Shown: positions 1-8,713, numbered from the stretch's first letter. The stretch: DNA of 63,314 nt from Myxococcales bacterium (GCA_003151595.1 PLXW01000008.1:5887-69200), one strand, 5' to 3'. A program made the numbers and translations. The notes: generated by a model not told the origin, from the sequence alone.

Positions 1-429
1 ATCGAGCATCGCTCGCCCATCGCCGACGATCTCCGCGAGCCGCTCGGCGCGCATCTCTTCGGGTGCGACGACTGTCAGACGGTGTGTCCGTTCAATCAAT
101 CGGCGCGCGCGCGATCGCCGGAGACGACGCGGTCGTTCGAGCCGCACGCGCGGTGGAGCGAGACCGAGCTCATCGATCTCCTGTCGATGGACGAGCCGAA
201 GTGGCGGGCGCTGTCCGAAGGGTCGCCGCTGCATCGCGCGACCGCCGACGGGCTGGCGCGAAATGCGGCGATCGTGATCGGGAACACGGCGAACGCCGCG
301 GGCGGGGATAAAGCGCACGAAGCGCTGGAAAATACGGCCCGCGAGCACCCCTCGGCGACCGTGCGCGATGCGGCGGCCTGGGGGGCCGCGCGGCTCCAGC
401 AACGACGCAGGAGCCCGCGGACGTGCTAG
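1..429 (+). CDS. queG: Epoxyqueuosine reductase QueG, C-terminal part (5' truncated by window edge)
   Basis: The reading frame is open from base 1. It encodes a ferredoxin-like cluster CDDCQTVCPFN, which matches the second 4Fe-4S motif of QueG, the cobalamin-dependent enzyme that reduces epoxyqueuosine to queuosine in tRNA. The following residues, rich in Ala and Arg, fit the helical HEAT-like C-terminal region of the family. The N-terminal catalytic part and the start codon lie outside the window. A downstream ATG at 82 falls inside the Fe-S motif and is not the start. The next gene begins about 10 bases after the stop on the same strand, so co-transcription is possible. The family call is secure; only the truncation limits it. 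Confidence 0.88.
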   Translation: MEHRSPIADDLREPLGAHLFGCDDCQTVCPFNQSARARSPETTRSFEPHARWSETELIDLLSMDEPKWRALSEGSPLHRATADGLARNAAIVIGNTANAAGGDKAHEALENTAREHPSATVRDAAAWGAARLQQRRRSPRTC

Positions 430-438
430 GAAAGCAGC

Positions 439-1737
439 GTGATGCACTGTGCACGCATCGGTTCGGTCGCGCTGGCGGCGGCAATCGCCGCGGTGATGGC
501 CTCGGCGCGCCCCGCGTCGGCGCAAGAGTCGTCGCTCGACGCGCTCCGCACGAGCGCGCGCGGTAACCCCGCCGACGCGACGGCGGCCATCGCCTACGCC
601 CGCGCCCTCCGCCGCGCCGGGCGCACGGTCGACGCATCGACCGAGCTCCGTCGCGCGCTTCCGTTCGCGCAGGGCCCCTTGGCGATCGAGCTCCGGTACG
701 AGTCGGCGCGCGTCGCCATCGATCGCGGAGAGCACGCGCGCGCCATCAGCGAGTGCCGCGCCATCGCGCCGCTCGCGGGTGGAGCCTCGGCAAGTCACGC
801 CTGCCTCGCCGACGCGCACCTGTCGTGGCGCCGCGCGAGCGAAGCGCTCCTCGAGACCGAGCTGGCGATGGCCAACGGCACGCAGAGCTACGAAGCCAAG
901 GTGGGCGAGGGGATCGCGTACGAGCTCGAGCTGAAGGAAGACCTCGCCGAGCGGAGCTTCCGCGCCGCGATCGCCTGGAAGCCCGACGCCTGGCAAGGGC
1001 ACATGTGGCTCGGGCGACTGCTGGTGCGCGAGTTGAAGCGCGAGGAAGGGATCTCGGAGCTGAGGAAGGCGCTGGCGCTCGATCCCAACGGCCCCGAGGA
1101 GAGCTACGAGCTCGCGCGCACGATGCCGGCGAACGCCGAGTCGGCCGCGCTCCTCGACAAGGCGGTGCACGAGCGCCCGACGTTCGCCGCCGCGCTGCGA
1201 CGGCTGGCCGAGGTCGACATGGAGATCGGGCGCGCTCCGCAGGCGCGCGTGGCGGCGGAGGCGGCGCTGAAGGCCGATCCGCAGGACGCGGGGTCGCACC
1301 TCGTGATGGGGCGCGTCGCGCTCTTCGAGAAGAAGCCCGACGAGGCGGTGAACGAAGCGCAGGCGGCGCTCAAGATCATGCCGAACTCGGCGCCGGCGAA
1401 GCTGATCATCGCCGACACGTACGCCAGCAAGGGCGAGATCGATCTCGCGGTCGAGAACTACCAGGCCGCCTACGGCTTCGATCACACCGATCCTGCGTCG
1501 CTCGTTCGCGCCAGCGAGGCGTGTCACGCGGCGGGTCGCGAGACGAGCGCCAAGGCGTTCGGCGAGAAGGCGACCAAAGAGTTTCCCGAGTGGGCGCCCG
1601 GCTGGGTCGCGCTGGGCGACGCGCTCGCCGGGAACAAGGAGATCGCCGCGGCGAAGACCGCTTACGAGACCGCGCTTCGCAGCCGCGGGCCGCTCGACGG
1701 CAACGCCGTGCGATCGAAGCTTGCCTCGCTGAAGTAG
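439..1737 (+). CDS. Exported tetratricopeptide-repeat protein
   Basis: The protein has about 432 residues. It opens with a signal peptide (basic start, Ala-rich core, cleavage near RPASAQE), so it should act in the periplasm or at the outer membrane. The rest is helical TPR-type repeat, with motifs such as AWQGHMWLGRLL and KADPQDAGSHLVMGR spaced by about 34 residues. TPR arrays are protein-interaction scaffolds and no catalytic motif is visible. GTG at 439 and ATG at 442 are adjacent and either could start translation. The gene lies between queG and meaB on the same strand, with about 20 bases before meaB. Function beyond protein binding is unknown. Confidence 0.8.
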   Translation: MMHCARIGSVALAAAIAAVMASARPASAQESSLDALRTSARGNPADATAAIAYARALRRAGRTVDASTELRRALPFAQGPLAIELRYESARVAIDRGEHARAISECRAIAPLAGGASASHACLADAHLSWRRASEALLETELAMANGTQSYEAKVGEGIAYELELKEDLAERSFRAAIAWKPDAWQGHMWLGRLLVRELKREEGISELRKALALDPNGPEESYELARTMPANAESAALLDKAVHERPTFAAALRRLAEVDMEIGRAPQARVAAEAALKADPQDAGSHLVMGRVALFEKKPDEAVNEAQAALKIMPNSAPAKLIIADTYASKGEIDLAVENYQAAYGFDHTDPASLVRASEACHAAGRETSAKAFGEKATKEFPEWAPGWVALGDALAGNKEIAAAKTAYETALRSRGPLDGNAVRSKLASLK

Positions 1738-1757
1738 CTGCGCCAAAAGGGCAGCGC

Positions 1758-2783
1758 ATGCACGACCTCGCCCCGCGCATTCTCTCCGGTGACGTGCGCG
1801 CGCTCGCGCGTGGGCTTCGGATCGTCGACGACCGCGTCTCCGATCACGCGCAGCTCCTGAAGGATCTGTTCCCGAACACGGGCAAGGCGTTCGTCGTCGG
1901 CGTCACCGGGAACCCCGGAGCCGGGAAGTCGACGCTCTGCGATCGGCTCATCGAGACGTACCGCAAGGAGGGGAAGACCGTGGGCGTGCTCGCCGTCGAT
2001 CCCACCAGCCCGTATTCGGGCGGCGCGATCCTCGGCGATCGCATTCGGATGCAGCGCCACGCGCTCGACGAGGGGGTCTTCATTCGATCGATCGCCACGC
2101 GCGGCCACATGGGCGGCCTCTCGCGATCGGCGCGCGACATGGTGCGCGTCCTCGACGCGTTCGGGTTCGACATCGTGCTCGTCGAGACCGTCGGCGTCGG
2201 GCAGGACGAGCTCGAGATCACGCGCACCGCGCACTCGACGCTCGTCGTCATGGCGCCGGGCATGGGCGACGATGTGCAGGCGATCAAGGCGGGCATCCTG
2301 GAATGCGCCGACGTCTTCGCCGTGAACAAGGCCGATCGCGACGGCGCCGATTCGACGATGCGCGATCTCGAGCTGATGATCGCGCTCGGGAAGGAGACGT
2401 TCGTCGCGTCGGGTCGCGGGCGCGGGCACGCGGGGCAAGGGAAGGCGCTCCTCCTCGGCAAGGAAGGCGCGGGTGACGCGCTCGCCCAACGTTGGACGCC
2501 GCCGATCAAGAAGTGCGTCGCGTTGCGCGGCGAAGGGATCGCCGAGCTCGTGAGCGCGCTCGCGTCGCACAAGCTCTGGCTCGACGGCACCGAGCTCGGG
2601 CGCGCGCGTCGTCGCGAACGCCTCGCGGAAGAAGTGCGCGATGGTCTCCGCGAAGCGCTCCTCGAAGCCGCGCTTCACACCCTCGGCGCGCAGATCGACG
2701 AAGCGGTCCGCGCGGTCGACGCACGCGAGGTCGATCCGTACACGGCGACCGAGACGCTGATCGATCAGTTCCGCCGCGCCTAG
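1758..2783 (+). CDS. meaB: Methylmalonyl-CoA mutase-associated GTPase MeaB (ArgK family)
   Basis: This 341-residue G3E-family P-loop GTPase has the Walker A motif GNPGAGKST at about residues 51-59. It also has the family motif DPTSPYSGGAILGDRIRM, a switch segment ETVGVGQDE and the base-specificity motif NKAD. Homologues protect and reload the B12-dependent methylmalonyl-CoA mutase, using GTP hydrolysis to gate cofactor delivery. The ATG at 1758 gives the standard N-terminus (LSGDVRALARGLR); the longer upstream reading frame is a shadow of the TPR gene. The mutase itself is not in the window. A close relative such as a fused IcmF is excluded by the absence of mutase domains. Confidence 0.92.
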   Translation: MHDLAPRILSGDVRALARGLRIVDDRVSDHAQLLKDLFPNTGKAFVVGVTGNPGAGKSTLCDRLIETYRKEGKTVGVLAVDPTSPYSGGAILGDRIRMQRHALDEGVFIRSIATRGHMGGLSRSARDMVRVLDAFGFDIVLVETVGVGQDELEITRTAHSTLVVMAPGMGDDVQAIKAGILECADVFAVNKADRDGADSTMRDLELMIALGKETFVASGRGRGHAGQGKALLLGKEGAGDALAQRWTPPIKKCVALRGEGIAELVSALASHKLWLDGTELGRARRRERLAEEVRDGLREALLEAALHTLGAQIDEAVRAVDAREVDPYTATETLIDQFRRA

Positions 2784-2942
2784 CGCGAGCGCATGGCACG
2801 CGCCGGCCGGGACTTAACGGCGCGCTTCCCCGTCCTCGATCGGAACGAGTGAGACCACGCGTCGCGCTCCGTCTCGCTGAAGCGTGACGGTGCGCAGCCA
2901 TCTTCCGATTCTCGAATTGCGCCGTGGGAACCCGCACGCGCG

Positions 2943-2952
2943 TGACTATGTT
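2943..2952 (+). promoter_or_regulatory. Putative -10 element (TGAC-TATGTT)
   Basis: TATGTT at 2947-2952 follows TGAC and lies about 67 bases before the lipoprotein start at 3019. The same TGACTAT-R-Y-T string occurs just before the genes at 20778 and 41964. No convincing -35 hexamer is seen. The assignment is by pattern only. Confidence 0.35.
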
Positions 2953-3018
2953 GACCGCCATAGGCGTCGGCCAATTCGAGTCAGATCTTTCGTGGATCTA
3001 CTCATGCGAGGAGTTCCC

Positions 3019-3642
3019 ATGGCTTTTCATCGTTCGTATGTGTTCGCTCTCAGCGGCGCCGTCGTCGTGATCGCAGCGTGCAGCTCGAGCACCCCGAGCA
3101 GCACCTCGAGTGATGGTGGCACCGACTCGGGTTCGAGCTCGGGATCGTCGTCCGGCTCGTCCTCGGGTTCCTCTTCGGGATCGTCGTCGGGATCGAGCTC
3201 CGGTGGAACGATCGGCGACGGTGGATGCCTCGGTGGGGGCGAGTCGACGGGCTGCCTCGCGAACGTCCCCGACGGCGGTCCCGGCTCGTGCATCAGCCCC
3301 GATTTTTGCTCCAGCGTCTCCGGCCTCATCGCGGACGTCGCTGCGTCCGTCGTGCAGTGCGAGACGGCCGACACCTCGGCGTCGTGCAACAAGATGACGG
3401 CGTGCGCGCTCACGGCGCTGGCGCTCGCCTGTCCCGATTCGACGACCACCCCCGACTGCAACTCGATCGTGGCCTCGTGCTCCGAAGGGGGCACGGGCGA
3501 CGGCGGCGCGAGCACGATCACGCAGAAGTCGTGCGAGCAGCTGCTCGCCGGATTCAGCAGCGCCGGGCGCACGCAGATCGCGAGCTGTCTCGGGACGTCG
3601 TGCGACGTCAACGCGTGCATCAGCGCCGCGTTCACGGAGTGA
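3019..3642 (+). CDS. Cys-rich lipoprotein with Gly-Ser repeat linker
   Basis: The protein has 207 residues. A signal peptide ends in a lipobox (VVVIAACSSS), so the mature protein is a lipoprotein. A linker follows, made of repeated GSSS units (about 12-nt DNA repeats near 3125-3205), and then a C-terminal domain with more than ten cysteines, which suggests disulfides outside the cytoplasm. The ATG at 3019 is preferred over the ATG at 3004 because GAGGAG lies 5 bases upstream. Such linkers are common in Polyangia surface lipoproteins. No enzymatic motif is recognised. Confidence 0.72.
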   Translation: MAFHRSYVFALSGAVVVIAACSSSTPSSTSSDGGTDSGSSSGSSSGSSSGSSSGSSSGSSSGGTIGDGGCLGGGESTGCLANVPDGGPGSCISPDFCSSVSGLIADVAASVVQCETADTSASCNKMTACALTALALACPDSTTTPDCNSIVASCSEGGTGDGGASTITQKSCEQLLAGFSSAGRTQIASCLGTSCDVNACISAAFTE

Positions 3643-3695
3643 GCGTTCGCTTCCTTTCGACGTGCTGCGCAGCGGCCACGTAGCCGAGGCCACTC

Positions 3696-3712
3696 GGCGC
3701 TAAGGTAGCGCC
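3696..3712 (+). promoter_or_regulatory. Stem-loop carrying the ribosome-binding site
   Basis: GGCGCT (3696-3701) pairs perfectly with AGCGCC (3707-3712). The 5-nt loop AAGGT contains the Shine-Dalgarno-like AAGG, and the TTG start codon follows immediately at 3713. This placement supports the TTG start and suggests that the hairpin could modulate initiation. Confidence 0.4.
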
Positions 3713-6310
3713 TTGCTCCGGCTCCTCATCGCCGTCGTCTTCTCCGGCGCGGCCAGCCTCGTCTACCAGGTCGCCTGGACGCGCCGGCTCGCCAGCGTCA
3801 CCAGCGCGACGGTCACGGCGCAGGCCGTCGTGCTCGCCGTCTTCATGGCGGGGCTCGGGATCGGCGCGCTGGTCGCCGCCAGGTACGCGTCGCGGATTCG
3901 CAGACCGCTCCGCGCGTACTCGCTCGTCGAGCTCGCGGCGGCGGCCGTGTCGGCGATCTCGATCGACGCGATCACGGCATCGGCGAGCCTTCGCAGTCGA
4001 CTCGAGGTTGCGGGTGTTTCGCCTGTGTTCGCATTCGGCGCGCAGATCACGGTCATCGCCGTCGTCCTCCTCGTGCCGACGACGCTCCTCGGCGCATCGC
4101 TCCCGCTCGTCGTCGCGCACGCCGAGCGCCACGCGACGTCGCGGACCGACGCGACGCGCGGACGCGCCGTCAGCTTGCTCTACGCGCTCAATACCTTCGG
4201 CGCGATGGCGGGGTGCGTCGCTGCGGGCTTCGTCGGGATCGAGCACTTCGGGCTCCGGGGCACGGCGCGCTTCGGTTCGGTGCTCGCCATGATCGCGGTG
4301 ACGATCGCGCTCTCCCCGTCGCGCGGATCGGCCGTCGCCGATCCGTCCTCGCGGCCCGATCGCGAAGGCTCCGAGGACGCGCGTATCCCGGTGTCGCTCC
4401 TCGTCGCCGCGGCGCTCGCGGGGTGCATCGGCATCGGCGCGGAGGTCGCCTGGACGCGCCTCTTCTCGCTCATCGTGATGAACACGGTCTACGCCTTCAC
4501 CGACGTGCTGGCCGCGGTGCTCCTCGGGATCGCCCTCGGCGGGCTCGTCGCCGCGCTCGTCGGGCGCCGCGTGGCCACGACGCTCGACCCGGCCGCGCGC
4601 GCGCTCGGCGTGGGCGCGTCGTTGCAGATGGTCACTGCGGTCCTCCTCGCGATCGTCCCGGTGGTGATCACGCTGATGGCGAAGTGGGGAGCCGTGCAGC
4701 TCTCGCTGGCGCGCGGGTCGCTCTCGTCCGCGCTCCTCGTCCTCGCGGTGGTCGTGCCGGCCGCGGCGCTCAACGCGTCGATGCTCCCGCTGCTCGTGAT
4801 GGGGACGCGCCTCGCGAGCGGCGCGCGCGCGCTCGGGATCCTCTACGCCGCGAACACGGCGGGGAGCGTCGTGGGGAGCGTCGGCGTCGCGTTCGTGCTG
4901 TTGCCGGCGCTGGGAACGGACGGCACGTGCGCGGTGCTCGAGGTCGGAAGCTTCGCGCTGGCGCTGCTCCTCGTCCGGGTCGCGACGAACGAATCGAACC
5001 CTCTTCGCGCGCGCGCTGCGGTCGCCATCGCGCTCTCGATCGCGCTCTCTGCCGCGCTCTTCGCCTCGGCGCGCGTGCCTCGCGACCTCTACGAAGCGCG
5101 CGTCCCGAGCGGCGCGCGCATCCTCGGGTTCCGCGAAGGGGTCGCCAGCGACGTGATGGTGACCGACGACGACGCCGGGCATCGACGCCTGTGGATCAAC
5201 TCGACGTGGGTCGCCGGCACGGGGGGCGGGCATCGCGTTCTCGGCGAGCTTCCGGCGCTGTTCGTCGCCTCGCCGAAGCACGTGCTCGGGATCGCGCTCG
5301 GCACGGGGCAGACGTTCGCCGCCGCGTTCGCGAACGGCGCGGAGACGCTCGACGTCGTGGAGATCGATCGGGGCGTCATCGCGCTCTGCGGCGACTTCTT
5401 CAAGGAAGCGAACGGCGGCCTCTTCGATCGCCCCGGCGTCGTTCTCCATCACGACGACGGGCGCGCGTTTCTCCGCGGCACGTCGCGCACGTTCGATCTC
5501 ATCGTGCTCGAGCCGCTGCAGGCCTGGTCGGCCGGGACGTCGAACCTCTACTCACGCGAGTTCTACGAAGAGGCGCGGCGCGTGCTCGCGCCCGGCGGCG
5601 TGGTCGCGCAGTGGATTCCGTTCTACGGCCAGGGGGTCGACGAGACGCGCGCCATGGTCCGCGCCGGCGCCGAGGTGTTCCCCGCGGCGTCGCTCTGGCT
5701 CGACGAGCACGACGGGATCCTGATCCTCCAGCGCGACGAAGCGACGCTGCCGCTCACGGCGCTCGCCGATCGCGAGCGGGCGCGCGGCCTCACAGCCCTC
5801 TTGGGCCTGAACGCGGTGGAGCGGCCGTCGGATCTGGTGTCGATGCTCCTCCTGGACCCGAGCGGCATCGCGGCGTGGACGCGCGGCGCGCCGCTCTTGA
5901 CCGACGATCGCCCGTTCCTCGAGTTCGCGGCGGCGCGCGAGATCTCGGAGGAGCAGTACCGGCCGATCCTGCGCTCGGTGCTGGCGCTCGGTGCGCCGCA
6001 TCCGCTGTCGCCGCCGGCGGACGACGCGGAGCGCGCGACGTTCGACGAAGCGATGATCGTCCGCGAAGCGATCGTGACGACCTTCCTCTTCGACGAGCGC
6101 GACTTCGCGAACCGCGCGAGCGCGCTCGAAGCGGGAATGGCGCGCGCGCCGGAGTCGATGCGCTTGCGGACGCGGTATCGGCGGACGATGGCGAGCTGGG
6201 CGGCGATGCTGCAGGCGAGGGGAGGCGCGGAGGTGGCCGAGGTGAAGGGAGTGGTGGAGCGGGCGGTGAGGGGGGATCCGGGGTTCTTGAAGGGGGTGGG
6301 GGGGCCGTAG
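3713..6310 (+). CDS. Membrane protein fused to a spermidine-synthase-like methyltransferase fold
   Basis: This 865-residue protein begins with a TTG codon. Residues 1 to about 440 hold many hydrophobic helices in two related blocks, each containing a VAWTR segment, as in the fused MFS/spermidine synthase family. From about residue 520 a Rossmann fold follows, with a nucleotide-binding loop (LGIALGTGQT), an acidic strand end (VVEID), DDGRAF and NLYSREFYEEARRVLAPGG. The motif that supplies the catalytic Asp in true spermidine synthases reads VLEPLQAW here, so aminopropyl transfer is doubtful. The C-terminal tail is Gly-rich near the stop. Bacterial fused members are common and mostly unassigned. 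Function: unknown membrane-linked transferase-like protein. Confidence 0.8.
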   Translation: MLRLLIAVVFSGAASLVYQVAWTRRLASVTSATVTAQAVVLAVFMAGLGIGALVAARYASRIRRPLRAYSLVELAAAAVSAISIDAITASASLRSRLEVAGVSPVFAFGAQITVIAVVLLVPTTLLGASLPLVVAHAERHATSRTDATRGRAVSLLYALNTFGAMAGCVAAGFVGIEHFGLRGTARFGSVLAMIAVTIALSPSRGSAVADPSSRPDREGSEDARIPVSLLVAAALAGCIGIGAEVAWTRLFSLIVMNTVYAFTDVLAAVLLGIALGGLVAALVGRRVATTLDPAARALGVGASLQMVTAVLLAIVPVVITLMAKWGAVQLSLARGSLSSALLVLAVVVPAAALNASMLPLLVMGTRLASGARALGILYAANTAGSVVGSVGVAFVLLPALGTDGTCAVLEVGSFALALLLVRVATNESNPLRARAAVAIALSIALSAALFASARVPRDLYEARVPSGARILGFREGVASDVMVTDDDAGHRRLWINSTWVAGTGGGHRVLGELPALFVASPKHVLGIALGTGQTFAAAFANGAETLDVVEIDRGVIALCGDFFKEANGGLFDRPGVVLHHDDGRAFLRGTSRTFDLIVLEPLQAWSAGTSNLYSREFYEEARRVLAPGGVVAQWIPFYGQGVDETRAMVRAGAEVFPAASLWLDEHDGILILQRDEATLPLTALADRERARGLTALLGLNAVERPSDLVSMLLLDPSGIAAWTRGAPLLTDDRPFLEFAAAREISEEQYRPILRSVLALGAPHPLSPPADDAERATFDEAMIVREAIVTTFLFDERDFANRASALEAGMARAPESMRLRTRYRRTMASWAAMLQARGGAEVAEVKGVVERAVRGDPGFLKGVGGP

Positions 6311-6331
6311 GCGCGAACGCGAGCGGCGCCC

Positions 6332-6697
6332 TCAGCTCGCCTTCGCGTTCTTCTTCTTCCCCTTCTTCCGCGCCGCGCCCTTCTTCACCTTTGCCGGCTT
6401 CGGCGCCACCGGCGCGGAGCTCTCTGCAGCTTGCGTCCCGATCGGCGTGTCCGCCGCGCCCGTTCCTGGGCTCGCGGGTATTTCCGCCGACGTGGTCGTC
6501 GTCGTCGCTGCCTCATCGTTCTTGGGCGACGGGGGCTGGATCGAACTATCCGCCTTCGACTGGGCGTAGGCGGGGTTCGGCTCGCTCCACCCCGTCTCGG
6601 TGAAGTCCGGAACCTCCGCGTGTTTGTGCGTGCTTGCGCAGCCATTTGCGAAGACGAGCAGCGCGAGCGCGAACAGCGACGGCGTTAGACGGTGCAT
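6332..6697 (-). CDS. Small lipoprotein with Lys-rich C-terminus
   Basis: The protein has 121 residues. It starts with MHRLTPSLFALALLVFANGCAS, a lipoprotein signal with Cys at about residue 20. A Thr/Ser/Pro/Ala-rich middle follows, and the last 20 or so residues are strongly basic (repeated KK and KGKKK). The start at 6697 is fixed by AGGAGG 7 bases upstream on the minus strand. The basic tail could bind acidic polymers such as LPS, teichoic-like material or DNA, but that is inference. It converges with the fused spermidine-synthase gene, 21 bases apart. No known domain. Confidence 0.65.
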   Translation of the reverse strand: MHRLTPSLFALALLVFANGCASTHKHAEVPDFTETGWSEPNPAYAQSKADSSIQPPSPKNDEAATTTTTSAEIPASPGTGAADTPIGTQAAESSAPVAPKPAKVKKGAARKKGKKKNAKAS

Positions 6698-6818
6698 CGA
6701 GCCTCCTAGCGGGCGGCGACGGTGCAAGATGTGGGACAGGGGACGATTGTCTGCTGACACCTGCGCCTCTCTCGAGCGACCACCGCGTCCTGTGGACGAG
6801 ACTCGCGCTCGTCTCGTC

Positions 6819-7045
6819 GAGATCGCGGCTCGGTATCGCGATCGCTGGTCTCGGCGCCGCGACAAGGGCGCCCGGTACGGCGACAACGCCGCTTCACACG
6901 CCGACAAGCCGCGCCGGTAGCGCGTCCCGCGCTCTCCGCACACCGATCCGGCGCCGTGATCGCGCGGTTCCTCCTCGCGACACGTCGACAAGCGGCGTCG
7001 GTACGACGATCTCGCCTCGTGACACGACGACAACTGCACTCGGTA
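6819..7045. repeat. Degenerate 42-44 nt tandem repeats
   Basis: The 17-nt core GA-CAAG-x-C-GC-CGGTA starts at 6819 (diverged: GAGATCGCGGCTCGGTA), 6861, 6903, 6985 and 7029, giving spacings of 42, 42, about 2 x 41 and 44. The 6698-7218 gap has no convincing gene. Six-frame translation of these repeats gives Arg/Tyr-rich shadow ORFs only. It is probably decayed repetitive DNA between two genes. Confidence 0.5.
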
Positions 7046-7218
7046 GAGCGACGACCCGGATCGTCGCGCGCAACTCCGCGAGACTCCTCGCACGCGCACC
7101 TATTTTTGGAAATCGTCCTCCCCGTTTCGTCAGTTCGCCTTCCTGAACACAAACCCAAATATGGGGTGCGCTCTCGGCGCCCTGTCGGTCACCGGCGACG
7201 CCGGACCGGGAAACGAAG

Positions 7219-7229
7219 AAAGGAGGTGA
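7219..7229 (+). promoter_or_regulatory. Perfect Shine-Dalgarno (AAAGGAGGTGA)
   Basis: Eleven bases complementary to the 3' end of 16S rRNA sit 5 bases before the ATG at 7235. This is the strongest ribosome-binding site in the window and argues that the downstream gene is, or was, highly translated. Confidence 0.8.
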
Positions 7230-7234
7230 AAAAA

Positions 7235-7814
7235 ATGTCCATCGTTCAAAACAACGCAAACATCGTCTCCACGTGCAATCAGCGCCTCGAAGCGCTGAAC
7301 AAGTACGTGACGGCGAAGACCGAGGCGTCGATCAACGGCGAGCCCATGAAGCCTCTCCGACCTGCTCGCCGTCTACCAGGCCTGTCTCGATACCCGTACC
7401 GCGGTTGCCACCAAACGTGCGGAGCTCAAGAGGTCTCTCGTCGATCGCGGAAGCGCGCAAGCCGCGCGCCTCGCGACCGACAAGGGGCTCAAGGCCTGGA
7501 TCAACTCCAAGTTCGGCGCCGAAAGTCAGCAGGCGCTCGAGTTTGGGTTCGCTCCCACGAAGGTCACGGCGAAGTCCGTCGAGACCAAGGCCAAGGCTGT
7601 CCTGCAACTGCGGGCCACGCGCGAGGCTCGCGGGACGAAAGGGAAGAAGGAGAAGCTGAAGATCAAGGGGACGATTCCCGCCCCCGCAGCGCCGGCTGAT
7701 CCGGCGACGACGACGACGACCGTGGCCGCTCCTACCACGACCGTCACCACCGCGACGAACGGCGCTCCCACTGGCGCGCTCTCGTCGAACGGAATCAACG
7801 CGCCACACTCGTGA
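7235..7814 (+). pseudogene. Frame-disrupted small gene of unknown function
   Basis: Translation from ATG 7235 reads plausibly (SIVQNNANIVSTCNQRLEA) to about residue 38 (GEPM). It then becomes Arg/Pro-rich out-of-frame text that stops at 7699. The natural continuation lies in the +1 frame, open from 7350 to the TGA at 7812: SLSDLLAVYQACLDTR, later a Lys-rich segment and a Thr/Ala-rich tail (ADPATTTTTVAAPTTT). Joined, the two give about 190 residues: a helical Lys-rich protein with a low-complexity tail and no signal peptide. The shift maps to about 7346-7352, because the +1 frame has a TGA at 7347. A one-base indel, a sequencing error or programmed +1 shifting are all possible. I do not recognise the family. 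Confidence 0.6.
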
Positions 7815-7882
7815 CGCGCTGACTCCGGACAATCAGTCGCTCTCTCCTAGGCTCTCACCGAGCCGACGCAGAGGCGGCGACA

Positions 7883-7925
7883 GGGCCGAATGGCACCGCG
7901 CGGGGTTCGATTCCCCGCCGGCCCT
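7883..7925 (+). other. tRNA-like minihelix lacking D and anticodon arms
   Basis: GGGCCGA (7883-7889) can pair with CCGGCCC (7918-7924) as an acceptor-like stem, 6 of 7 pairs. It encloses a canonical T-arm: CGGGG (7901-7905), loop TTCGATT (7906-7912), CCCCG (7913-7917). Only about 11 bases separate the 5' strand from the T-arm, so there is no D-arm or anticodon arm and no encoded CCA. It may be a tRNA remnant or an RNA mimic. It lies between the disrupted gene and nth. Confidence 0.45.
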
Positions 7926-7942
7926 CTGAACAGCGATCGCTC

Positions 7943-8713
7943 TTACCGCACCCGCGTCTTCGTCGGCTTCCGACCGACGGTCTCGGCGCGAAACGCGCTC
8001 GGGCAGACGTCGTTCACGGTGCACCCTTCGCAATTCGGCTTCCGCGCAAAGCACACGCGCCTGCCGTGAAAGATGAGCACGTGGCTGGTGATGTCCCATT
8101 TCGCGCGCGGGATGAGCGCGCACAGGTCGCGCTCGATCTTCGGCGGCTCGGTGTTCTTGGTCCACCCGAGCCGCTGCGCGATTCGCTGCACGTGCGTATC
8201 GACGACCACCCCTTCGGGCGTGCCGAACGCGACGCCGAGCACCACGTTCGCCGTCTTCCGGCCCACGCCGGGGAGCTCCACCAGCGCGTCGAGCGATCGC
8301 GGAACCTCTCCGCCGTGCTCGTCCATGATCTTCTTCGCCAGCCCGACGATGTTCTTCGCCTTCTGCCGGTACATGCCGATGCGGTTGATGATCGGCTCCA
8401 CGTCGCGCGCGGGGTCCGCCTTCGACAGCGCGCGCGCGTCGCCGAACTTCGCGAAGAGCGCGGGCGTCACCTTGTTCACCGCGACGTCGGTCGTCTGCGC
8501 GGAGAGCACCGTCGCAACGAGCAGCTCGAACGGGTTGGCGTGCACCAGCTCGCAGTGCGCATCGGGATGCGCCTTCTCGAGACGCGCCAGCGTCTTCTGC
8601 ACCAGCGCCGGATCGGGCTTCTTCGCGCGAGGGCTCTTTGCCTTCGAGTCCTTTGCCTTCGCGCCCTCTGTCTTCGTGAGGGGCTTCTTCTTTGCGCTCT
8701 TCTTCGCCGTCAA
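7943..8713 (-). CDS. nth: Endonuclease III (DNA glycosylase/AP lyase)
   Basis: The protein has 256 residues. It carries the helix-hairpin-helix [13 protein letters not shown] with catalytic Lys153, catalytic Asp172 in VVVDTHV, and a C-terminal 4Fe-4S loop with Cys at 221, 228, 231 and 237 (C-X6-C-X2-C-X5-C). It removes oxidised pyrimidines and nicks abasic sites in base-excision repair. Compared with the E. coli enzyme (about 211 aa), it has a Lys/Ala-rich N-terminal extension of about 35 residues that could add DNA affinity. The start is TTG at 8713, overlapping the gyrA stop (TTGA), so translation is probably coupled to gyrA. Confidence 0.93.
   Translation of the reverse strand: MTAKKSAKKKPLTKTEGAKAKDSKAKSPRAKKPDPALVQKTLARLEKAHPDAHCELVHANPFELLVATVLSAQTTDVAVNKVTPALFAKFGDARALSKADPARDVEPIINRIGMYRQKAKNIVGLAKKIMDEHGGEVPRSLDALVELPGVGRKTANVVLGVAFGTPEGVVVDTHVQRIAQRLGWTKNTEPPKIERDLCALIPRAKWDITSHVLIFHGRRVCFARKPNCEGCTVNDVCPSAFRAETVGRKPTKTRVR

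Noticed and set aside
1662..2678. Long minus-strand ORF opposite meaB and the TPR gene
   Set aside because: It is a shadow of high-GC coding sequence: Arg/His/Asp-rich with no domain pattern, while the plus-strand frames encode clear proteins.
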